A DNA stretch of 12,391 nucleotides, from positions 1-12,391 of the forward strand of contig CAKTZW010000023.1 in the NCBI GenBank assembly GCA_934636065.1, read 5' to 3'. The translations under genes were made by a program, and so were the position numbers. The notes below the pieces were generated by a model. That model had not been told where the DNA came from. It did not search any database and saw only the letters and a list, made by a program, of their open reading frames with translations. The DNA is from an uncultured Labedella sp. (lineage in GTDB: Bacteria > Actinomycetota > Actinomycetes > Actinomycetales > Microbacteriaceae). Positions 1 through 6,134 of the stretch are shown here, piece by piece. How positions within the stretch are numbered: position 1 is the stretch's first letter; each line of letters starts with the position of its first letter.

Positions 1-1
1 C

Positions 2-319
2 CACTTCACGGAGGACGCGAACGAGCTGCGGGAGTTCGTCGCCCTCGGTGGCCTGCTCGAGTTCTCGAGTGCGCCCCTCATCAACCCCGAGTCCCACCAC
101 ACCGTGCGCGACTTCGCCGAGGCGATCCGGATCCTCGGGCCCGAGAACGTCGTGCTGAGCTCCGACGTCTTCTCACGGTGGGTGCCGCCCGAGCCCGAGA
201 GCCTCCGCACGCTCGCCGAGCAGTTGCACTACCTCGGCTTCACGGCCGAGGAGTTGCGCACCATGCTCGTCGTCAACCCGCATCGCCTGCTGCGGCTCCC
301 CGTGCCGGAGCGGGCATGA
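2..319 (+). CDS. DUF6282 family protein, C-terminal part (5' end outside window)
   Basis: The reading frame is open from base 2, with no start in the window, and ends at the TGA at 317-319, leaving 105 residues. The visible part aligns by eye with the last third of the complete DUF6282 protein at 3490-4374. Both have a segment of the type ENVVLSSD (here) or EHTVLGSD (there), then a helix ending in a G(F/V)xxEE turn, then a VNPHRLL or KRNPARLI terminal motif. That aspartate is the last candidate metal ligand in amidohydrolase-like barrels. The product is therefore probably a cytosolic metal-dependent hydrolase-like enzyme of unknown substrate. Its stop overlaps the ATG of the next gene (ATGA), so the two are probably translationally coupled. 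An internal GTG at 104 is a Val codon inside the conserved fold, not a start. The family call is firm by comparison with the paralogue; the function is unknown. Confidence 0.8.
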   Translation, partial: HFTEDANELREFVALGGLLEFSSAPLINPESHHTVRDFAEAIRILGPENVVLSSDVFSRWVPPEPESLRTLAEQLHYLGFTAEELRTMLVVNPHRLLRLPVPERA

Positions 320-900
320 GCCGCCGGCTGGGACGCACGGGCGAACTCTCGCCGGAGCAGGAGGAGCTCATCCGCCGCTTCACGGGCGGGGAGCGCGTCG
401 GGCCGGGAAGCGACTTCTCTCTCCAGGACCCCTCCGGCGGGCTCACCGGCCCGCCCGCCGCGTGGATGCTGAGCCCGCGGCTGGGGCTCGCGCTCGAGCC
501 GCTCGGGCACACCATCCGCTTCGGCCTCTCGCTCCCGCGCCGTGCTCACGAGATCGTCGTGCTGCTCGTCGCCCGCGCGGAGGACAGCGACTTCGAGCGG
601 TGGGCGCACACGCGCGCCGCTCGAGCGGCCGGGCTGTCGGACGAGGAGATCGCCTCCCTCCTCGCCGGCGTCCCGCTGTCCTTCGACGACCCGGTCGAGG
701 AGGCCGCCGCCGAGCTCGCACGACGACTGCTCGACGGCGCGGACCTCGAGGACGACGCGATCGAGGACGCGGCCGCAGCGCTCGGCCGTCCCGTCGTCTT
801 CGAGGTCGTGACCCTGGTCGGCTACTACCGGATGATGGCGCTGCAGCTGCGTGCCTTCGACATCCGCCCGCCGTCGACGCCGTCGACGCCGTCGTCCTGA
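316..900 (+). CDS. Carboxymuconolactone decarboxylase-like (CMD/AhpD-fold) protein, no cysteines
   Basis: This is a 194-residue all-helical protein. The ATG at 316 overlaps the upstream stop and has GGAG at 307-310, five bases ahead, so I prefer it to the longer GTG start at 178. The CMD signature is visible: a helix with LPRRAHEIVVLLVARA (residues 73-88) followed by FERWAHTRAARAAGLSDEEI (93-112), the W/H-centred segment typical of 4-carboxymuconolactone decarboxylase and relatives. A second helix (160-182, with GYYRMM) is the usual C-terminal half. There is no cysteine, so the AhpD CxxC peroxidase centre is absent and a decarboxylase, isomerase or purely structural role is more likely. The last ten residues are a low-complexity PPSTPSTPSS tail encoded by a 9-base tandem repeat. 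Its place between DUF6282 and transporter genes fits a catabolic role. The fold is likely; the reaction is unknown. Confidence 0.82.
   Translation: MSRRLGRTGELSPEQEELIRRFTGGERVGPGSDFSLQDPSGGLTGPPAAWMLSPRLGLALEPLGHTIRFGLSLPRRAHEIVVLLVARAEDSDFERWAHTRAARAAGLSDEEIASLLAGVPLSFDDPVEEAAAELARRLLDGADLEDDAIEDAAAALGRPVVFEVVTLVGYYRMMALQLRAFDIRPPSTPSTPSS
871..897 (+). repeat. Three-copy 9-base tandem repeat in the CMD gene tail
   Basis: The unit ccgtcgacg occurs at 871-879 and 880-888, with a diverged third copy ccgtcgtcc at 889-897. It encodes the PST-PST-PSS end of the CMD-like protein, just before the stop. It looks like slippage expansion of a disordered C-terminal tail. Confidence 0.75.
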
Positions 901-975
901 CCCGTTGCGACACCCCGATCCGCTCCCTCTCCCTCCACCCGGACCAATGACGGTCTCCGAGCAGAAAGCATCAGC

Positions 976-2385
976 ATGAGCACACCAGCAGGGGTCGACA
1001 CCTCGACCACCGATCCCACCGTCCGCCGCCGGCGGGCGATCCGGGGAGCCTTCTGGGGCTTCCTCGTCGACTCGTTCGACATCTACCTCCCGTCGATCGC
1101 GCTCCTCCCCGCGATGATCTACTTCACCCAGGGACTCGACGCCGGACAGACCGCCGTCGTGACCGGCTTCACCCTCGCCGCGACCCTGTTCGGGCGACCG
1201 ATCGGAGCGTTCCTCTTCGGTCACCTCTCCGACAAGCTCGGCCGCAAACGCGTCGGGGCGATCGCGATCTACGGCTTCGGCATCACGACGCTGCTCATCG
1301 CGTGCCTGCCGGGAGCCGAGCAGATCGGCGGCGTCGCCGCGATCTCCCTCCTGCTCATCCTGCGCTTCGTCGACGGCATCTTCCTCGGCGGCGAGTACAC
1401 GGCCGCGACGCCCATGGCGATCGAGTACGCGAAGACGAACCGACGCGGCTTCATCGGCGGCTTCGTGCAGAGCGCGTCCACGATCGGATACCTCGCGATC
1501 GCGGTCTTCACGTTCCTCGCCCTGCAGATCTCGCCCGCCGGCGAGATCGACTCGCCGTACGTCCAGTGGGGCTGGCGCATCCCGTTCGTGATCGGCGCCG
1601 TCTTCGCCTATGTCGTCGCGCGCTACCTGCGGAAGGACGTCGAGGAGTCGGTCATCTGGATCGAGTCCGAGAAGGCCAAGAACCCGATCCGCGAGATGCT
1701 CGGACGCAAGCACATCGGCGCGTTCGTCCAGGTGTTCGTGCTCATGACCGGCGTCTTCTTCATGGTCAACATGGTCGGCTCCGTCATCCCGCAGCTCCTG
1801 CTCGCCCGCGAGGGCTTCACGCCGACGCACCTGACGCTCAGCATCATCTTCGCGAACATCATCGTGCCGTTCGCGTACATGCTCTCCGGAGCGCTGAGTG
1901 ACCGCTTCGGCCGAAAGCCCGTGCTGCTGTTCGCCGGGTTCCTCGTGCTCATCGTCATGTCCGGGCTGTTCTTCGTGCTCGGGAACGGCGTCGAGATCCC
2001 GTTCGCCGGTCTCGTCGCGGTCGTGTTCTTCGTCCAGAGCGTCAACGGCTTCACGATCGGAACGCTGCCGTCGTACATCAACGAGCGCTTCCCAACCCGC
2101 ATCCGCTCGTCCGGCTGGGGCATCGGCTACTCGCTCGCCGTCGTGATCCCCGGGTTCTTCGCGGCGTACCAGGCGGGACTGTCGAATCTCATGCCGCTGT
2201 CGCTCACGCCCGTCGTCCTCACGATCCTCGCGGGGGTGCTCATCATCGTGAGCGTGCTGTTCTCGCCCGAGACGCGCGGGATCGACCTCTCCGACGACAC
2301 CGTCGTGAAGTCGCCGAAGACCGCCGAGGCCACGTCCGTCGACAGTGGGGCCGCCGACCGCGGCGTCCGCCGGGAGACGGCGTGA
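976..2385 (+). CDS. MFS transporter, organic acid/sugar-porter-like (probable proton symporter)
   Basis: This 469-residue integral membrane protein has about 12 hydrophobic helices. The MFS loop motif appears twice, GHLSDKLGRK at residues 82-91 (loop 2-3) and GALSDRFGRK at 305-314 (loop 8-9), which is the usual duplicated layout. An acidic first helix (VDSFDIYLP, 31-39), the GGEYTAATPMAIEY segment (138-151), and PETRG after the last helix (431-435) are typical of the metabolite:H+ symporter and sugar-porter side of the superfamily. The C-tail of about 35 residues is hydrophilic. The ATG at 976 sits 75 bases after the previous gene and has only a weak ribosome site (gagcagaaag). It forms ATGA with the stop of a 10-codon ORF at 947-979. 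The stop overlaps the GTG of the cyclase gene. As the only transporter in the run it probably imports the pathway substrate, which cannot be named from sequence. Confidence 0.92.
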   Translation: MSTPAGVDTSTTDPTVRRRRAIRGAFWGFLVDSFDIYLPSIALLPAMIYFTQGLDAGQTAVVTGFTLAATLFGRPIGAFLFGHLSDKLGRKRVGAIAIYGFGITTLLIACLPGAEQIGGVAAISLLLILRFVDGIFLGGEYTAATPMAIEYAKTNRRGFIGGFVQSASTIGYLAIAVFTFLALQISPAGEIDSPYVQWGWRIPFVIGAVFAYVVARYLRKDVEESVIWIESEKAKNPIREMLGRKHIGAFVQVFVLMTGVFFMVNMVGSVIPQLLLAREGFTPTHLTLSIIFANIIVPFAYMLSGALSDRFGRKPVLLFAGFLVLIVMSGLFFVLGNGVEIPFAGLVAVVFFVQSVNGFTIGTLPSYINERFPTRIRSSGWGIGYSLAVVIPGFFAAYQAGLSNLMPLSLTPVVLTILAGVLIIVSVLFSPETRGIDLSDDTVVKSPKTAEATSVDSGAADRGVRRETA

Positions 2386-3413
2386 TCTCGGAGCATCAGC
2401 CGGTGGGGGCGGCGCGTGGTGGCACCGTCCCCACCTACCGGGAGCTTCTCGAGCGGACCGACGCGCCGCCCGGATCCTCGTGGGGCGTGTTCGGGAAGGG
2501 CGACCAGCTCGGGACGCTCGGGTTCATCGGAGCAGAGGAGACCCGGGCGGCGGCATCGCTCGTGCGCTCGGGCCGGGTGATCGACCTCGACTACCCCATC
2601 AACACCTTCGTCCCGAGCATCGCCGGCACCCGTCCGCCGACGGAGCACCACATCTTCGCGAACAACCCGAACCACCGCGACGACTGGCTCGACGCGTTCT
2701 ATCTGCAGTCGACGTCGCAGATCGACGGACTGCGCCACATGCGGCATCCGGAGCACGGCTTCTACGGCGGTGTCCCGGACGAGAGCGTCGCGGAGGGCAC
2801 TCCGGACCTCGGCATCCAGCTCGTGGCGGAGCACGGCGTCGTGACGCGAGGCGTTCTCCTCGACCTTCCGCCGTTCTTCGCCGCGACGGGACGCACCTTC
2901 GACACCACGACGAATCAGGCCGTCACCGTCGCCGACCTCCGTGGCGCCGCGGAGATGCACGGCGTCGTGCTCCGTCGGGGAGACGTGCTCCTCATGCGGA
3001 CGGGCTGGGCCGGGGAGTACCTCGCGCTCTCGCCCGACCAACAGGAGCACCGGCGTCGGAACTGGGGCTCTCCGGGGATCGAGCAGAGCCATCCGATGCT
3101 CGAATTCCTCTGGGACACGGGTGTCGCGATGCTCGCCTCGGACAACGCCGGGGTGGAGGCGTTCCCCGTCGACCCCGACTCGGGCTTCGTCGATCCGCTC
3201 GAACCGCTGCCGGGTCGCGGACCGAGCCACAACGGGATGCTGCACCGGCCGCTCATCGCGCTGCTCGGCCTCTACCTCGGCGAGCTGTGGCGGCTCGACG
3301 AGCTCGCGCAGGCGTGCTCCGATGCGGGACGCCACGAATTCCTGCTCACAGCGAAGCCGCTCGCCGTCACCGGGGGAGTGGGATCGCCGCCGAACGCGAT
3401 GGCGATCCTGTGA
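2382..3413 (+). CDS. Cyclase family protein (PF04199-type metal-dependent hydrolase, long form)
   Basis: This is a 343-residue cytosolic enzyme. The GTG at 2382 overlaps the transporter stop (GTGA) and has GGGAG at 2372-2376. The metal-site region reads QIDGLRHMRHPEHGFYGG (residues 113-130). D115, H119 and H125 are the likely ligands or base, matching the DGLxH...FYxG form of long cyclase-family proteins rather than the HxGTHxDxPxH of short kynurenine formamidases. RGDVLLMRTGW (199-209), ASDNAGVEAFPV (252-263) and LHRPLIALLGLYLGELWRLDEL (287-308) complete the family pattern. Characterised relatives hydrolyse cyclic amides or formamides such as isatin and N-formylkynurenine. Hydrolysis or ring opening of a lactone, lactam or amide is therefore the best guess, acting after the operon's oxygenase. 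The family is confident; the substrate is open. Confidence 0.9.
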   Translation: MISEHQPVGAARGGTVPTYRELLERTDAPPGSSWGVFGKGDQLGTLGFIGAEETRAAASLVRSGRVIDLDYPINTFVPSIAGTRPPTEHHIFANNPNHRDDWLDAFYLQSTSQIDGLRHMRHPEHGFYGGVPDESVAEGTPDLGIQLVAEHGVVTRGVLLDLPPFFAATGRTFDTTTNQAVTVADLRGAAEMHGVVLRRGDVLLMRTGWAGEYLALSPDQQEHRRRNWGSPGIEQSHPMLEFLWDTGVAMLASDNAGVEAFPVDPDSGFVDPLEPLPGRGPSHNGMLHRPLIALLGLYLGELWRLDELAQACSDAGRHEFLLTAKPLAVTGGVGSPPNAMAIL

Positions 3414-3474
3414 GCCCGGAGATCCGCGCGCGCGGCGGCCACGAGCCCGGCGGCCGCTCCCTCGACAGCACCAA

Positions 3475-3486
3475 CGGAAGGACCAC
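3475..3486 (+). promoter_or_regulatory. Strong ribosome binding site of second DUF6282 gene
   Basis: GGAAGGA at 3476-3482 lies seven bases before the ATG at 3490. The 12 bases cggaaggaccac recur exactly at 10092-10103 before the mgrA start. This is one of the clearest Shine-Dalgarno sites in the operon and confirms an independently initiated gene after the 76-base gap. Confidence 0.7.
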
Positions 3487-3489
3487 CCC

Positions 3490-4374
3490 ATGACCGTCAT
3501 CGACGACCTGCTCGACGGCGCCGTCGATCTGCACTGCCACTCGGGCCCGTCCCCGATGCCGCGGCGGATCACTCACGTCGAGGCCGCCGCGCAGGCGGCC
3601 GATGCGGGATTCCGCGCGATCGTCGTGAAATGCCACTACCACGACACCGTGACCGACGTGCTGTCCATGGCGCCGCTTCTCGACGATCTGCCGATCGAGG
3701 TGTTCGGTGGCATCGCCCTCAACAGCGTGAACGGCGGCCTCAATCCATGGGCCGTCGACCGCTCGTTGCGGATGGGCGGCAGGATCGTCTGGTTCCCGAC
3801 GATCTCCTCGCGCATCCACCTCGACCACTCCGCGCGGCACGCCGAGACCCAGGCGCACTTCCAGCCCCTCGGCATGATGCAGAGCGCCGAGGTGTCGGTC
3901 GTCGACGCCGACGGCGGCGTCCGGCCGGAGGTGGCGCAGATCGTCGCGCAGGTCAGGGACGCCGGAGCGCTCCTGTCCACGGGCCACCTCGACGCGGAGA
4001 GCGCGCTCGCCCTCGTCCGCGTCGCCCACGACGCCGGCCTCGACCGCGTCGTCGTGAGTCACCCGAACTACGTCTCCGACATCGACCAGGCGCGGCTCGA
4101 GGAGATGATCGCCCTCGGCGCCGTCGTCGAGCACGAGGTCGCCATGTACTTCCGCGACCACATCTTCCCGGCGGAGGTGCTCGTCGACTGGATCCGACGG
4201 ATCGGGGCCGAGCACACGGTGCTCGGGTCCGACCTCGGACAGGTGGGCAACCCGCTCCCGGTGGAGGGGTACCGCGGGCTGCTCGCGCGCCTGCTCGAGC
4301 TCGGCGTCTCCGAGGAGGAGATCGCGCTCATGGTCAAGCGGAACCCCGCCAGACTCATCGGACTGGGCGCGTGA
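3490..4374 (+). CDS. DUF6282 family protein (amidohydrolase-like metal enzyme), complete
   Basis: This is a 294-residue cytosolic protein. Candidate metal ligands are spread as in TIM-barrel amidohydrolases: H15 and H17 in DLHCHSGP, K47 and H49 in VVKCHYHDT, H166 in STGHL, H191 in VVSHPNY, and D248 in LGSDLGQ. The C-terminal KRNPARLIGL segment is the NP-box that closes many amidohydrolase barrels. The family has no established reaction that I know of; from the residues, a metal-dependent hydrolase or decarboxylase is the natural inference. The start is fixed by GGAAGGA at 3476-3482. The stop overlaps the GTG of the aldolase gene, so the two are probably co-translated. The C-terminal part of a second family member lies at bases 2-319, making this an operon with two DUF6282 genes. 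Confidence 0.88.
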   Translation: MTVIDDLLDGAVDLHCHSGPSPMPRRITHVEAAAQAADAGFRAIVVKCHYHDTVTDVLSMAPLLDDLPIEVFGGIALNSVNGGLNPWAVDRSLRMGGRIVWFPTISSRIHLDHSARHAETQAHFQPLGMMQSAEVSVVDADGGVRPEVAQIVAQVRDAGALLSTGHLDAESALALVRVAHDAGLDRVVVSHPNYVSDIDQARLEEMIALGAVVEHEVAMYFRDHIFPAEVLVDWIRRIGAEHTVLGSDLGQVGNPLPVEGYRGLLARLLELGVSEEEIALMVKRNPARLIGLGA

Positions 4375-5156
4375 GCCGGGACGCCCTGCCGACGCCCGGG
4401 TTCGCACGCAGCCTGCGGGAGTCGGAGCGGACCCTCGTGGGGACCTGGGTGAAGCTGCCCTCCGTCGAGACGGTGGAGATCCTCGCCATCGCGGGGATCG
4501 ACTTCGTCGTGATCGACCTCGAGCACGCGCCGCTCGACCTGCAGACCGCCTACACGGCGACGGTCGTGGCGCAGGCCCACGGCATGAGCGTGCTCGCCCG
4601 CGTGCCCGACCGGTCCGGATCGCACCTCCAGCGCCTGCTCGACTCCGGCGTCGACGGGATCCTCGTCCCCCGTGTGTCGACTCCGGCTGAGGCGGCGGCA
4701 GCGGCGGCCGGCATGACCTTCTCGCCCGGCGGCGAGCGCGGCAACGGGACCACGTCGCGCGCTGGGCGCTGGGGCGCGGTGAGCCGCTCGGCATATCTCG
4801 CGCGGGGCGACGACGTGCTGCGTGCCGTACAGCTCGAGGATCGCGGCTCCCTGGAACACGTCGAGGAGATCCTCGGCGTGCCGCACCTGGGCGGCGTCTT
4901 CCTCGGCATGGGCGACCTTCAGCTCTCCAGTGGACTCGACGAGCACGACCCGGTCCTGCAGGCCCTCGTGGACGGCCTGCTGGACTCCGCCCGCCGTCGC
5001 TCGCTCCCCGTCGGCACCGCCGTCGCGAACGCCGAACAGGCCGAGGCGGCCGCCCGACGCGGCTTCGCGTTCGTCATGGTCGGCAACGACGCCGGCCTCC
5101 TGCGTCAGGCCGCCACCGACCTCGTCACCGACGTCCACCGGCGCATCGGCGGCTGA
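4371..5156 (+). CDS. HpcH/HpaI aldolase/citrate lyase family protein (class II 2-oxo acid aldolase)
   Basis: This is a 261-residue cytosolic TIM-barrel enzyme. The GTG at 4371 overlaps the DUF6282 stop. Its active site matches E. coli HpaI: D49 and H52 in DLEH correspond to D42/H45, R77 in LARVP to R70, and the metal ligands E156 in VQLED and D182 in GMGDL to E149/D175. The spacings of 3, 25, 79 and 26 residues are identical, taking the E. coli numbering from memory. The pterin-like loop SPGGERGNGTTSRAGRWG (118-135) takes the place of the usual PRGVRG...RA..YG segment. The expected reaction is divalent-metal-dependent retro-aldol cleavage of a 4-hydroxy-2-oxo (or related) acid to pyruvate or a 2-oxo acid plus an aldehyde. 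In this operon it is the likely last step that releases central metabolites. The substrate cannot be read from sequence. Confidence 0.9.
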   Translation: MSRDALPTPGFARSLRESERTLVGTWVKLPSVETVEILAIAGIDFVVIDLEHAPLDLQTAYTATVVAQAHGMSVLARVPDRSGSHLQRLLDSGVDGILVPRVSTPAEAAAAAAGMTFSPGGERGNGTTSRAGRWGAVSRSAYLARGDDVLRAVQLEDRGSLEHVEEILGVPHLGGVFLGMGDLQLSSGLDEHDPVLQALVDGLLDSARRRSLPVGTAVANAEQAEAAARRGFAFVMVGNDAGLLRQAATDLVTDVHRRIGG

Positions 5157-5192
5157 CGCCCCGACCCGCTCCCACCGCACAGGAAGAACACC

Positions 5193-6134
5193 ATGCCATA
5201 CAGCCCGGACGACGCCCGATCGCAGCTCGCGAGCGCGGCGTCCGCCCCCGCAGCCCCTCCGCTCGTCGACTACTCCGGGATGGAGTATGCGGAATTCGCC
5301 GCGCTCCCACCCGCACGGACCGTCGACGGTCGCCGCGACTGGTTCGCACGCGGCCAGAACCTCGTCGTCGGGTGGTCGGAGGTCGACGGACCGAGCGATT
5401 TCGAGGACCGCGACGAGTCGGAGGAGTACGTCGTCATCTCGGTCGACGAGGGTGTCTCGCTCCTCGTCGAGGCGGGCGGAGAGCGCGTCGAGGTCCCGGG
5501 CCGGCGCCTCGTCGTCGTGCCGCCGGGGCCGAGCCGAGTGAGCGCGCGGGGACGCGGTCGCGTGATCCGGCTGATCCGTTCGACCGCGCTCGACCTCGTC
5601 GCGCTCGCCGCGAACGCCGCGTCCTACGGCGAGCCCCACCACAACGTCCCCGCCTTCCGGGCGTGGCCGGCGCCGGCCGACGGCTACAGGGTCCGCGTCT
5701 ACGACCTCACCGTGCCGACTCTCCCCGGGTCGCCGTTCCGGCTCTTCCGCTGCACGACCGTGATGGTCAACTGGATCGCGCCGCAGGAGGGACCCCGCGA
5801 CCCGCGGAAGCTGTCGCCGCACCACCACGACGACTTCGAGCAGTACTCGCTCGCGCTCGCCGGCGAGTACGTCCACCACATCCGCTGGCCCTGGACGACC
5901 GACCGCACCGTCTGGCGCGAGGACGAGCACCGGCTCATCGGTGCGCCGTCCCTCGCCGTGATCCCGCCGCCGAGCGAGCACACGAGCGAGGCGGTCGGCG
6001 CGGGCACGAACCGACTCGTCGACGTTTTCAGCCCGCCGAGGGTCGACTTCTCCTCGATGGAGGGCTGGGTGCTCAATGCGGAGGACTACCCGATGCCCGC
6101 TCCGCAGCCGACGTTCGACGGAGCACCGGCATGA
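5193..6134 (+). CDS. Bicupin-type protein with metal site only in the second domain
   Basis: This is a 313-residue cytosolic protein. The ATG at 5193 follows an AGGAAGA ribosome site near 5180 and a 36-base gap. Two beta-barrel halves can be traced. In the first (about residues 45-130) the cupin position reads DESEEYVVISVDEG, ending in a VVVPPGPSR turn, with no histidine ligands. In the second (about 170-285) SPHHHDDFEQYSLALAGEY gives H210, H211 or H212 and E216, and VIPPPSEHTSEA gives the distal H263, a standard two-His/Glu/His cupin site. The protein could be a cupin dioxygenase, isomerase or sugar-acid-type enzyme; I cannot tell which. Its stop overlaps the ATG of the Baeyer-Villiger-type monooxygenase, so it may act directly on that enzyme's substrate or product. 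The fold assignment is by motif only. Confidence 0.72.
   Translation: MPYSPDDARSQLASAASAPAAPPLVDYSGMEYAEFAALPPARTVDGRRDWFARGQNLVVGWSEVDGPSDFEDRDESEEYVVISVDEGVSLLVEAGGERVEVPGRRLVVVPPGPSRVSARGRGRVIRLIRSTALDLVALAANAASYGEPHHNVPAFRAWPAPADGYRVRVYDLTVPTLPGSPFRLFRCTTVMVNWIAPQEGPRDPRKLSPHHHDDFEQYSLALAGEYVHHIRWPWTTDRTVWREDEHRLIGAPSLAVIPPPSEHTSEAVGAGTNRLVDVFSPPRVDFSSMEGWVLNAEDYPMPAPQPTFDGAPA

Noticed and set aside
229..1830. A 533-residue minus-strand ORF opposite the CMD-like and transporter genes
   Set aside because: It is rich in Arg, Asp, Glu and Gly with low-complexity stretches, crosses two well-supported genes, and shows no domain. Such long antisense frames are usual in GC-rich DNA.
5372..6130. 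N-terminal extension of the monooxygenase frame
   Set aside because: The added residues are Arg/Ala/Pro-rich and overlap the cupin gene. The Rossmann motif begins 13 residues after the ATG at 6131, as expected.
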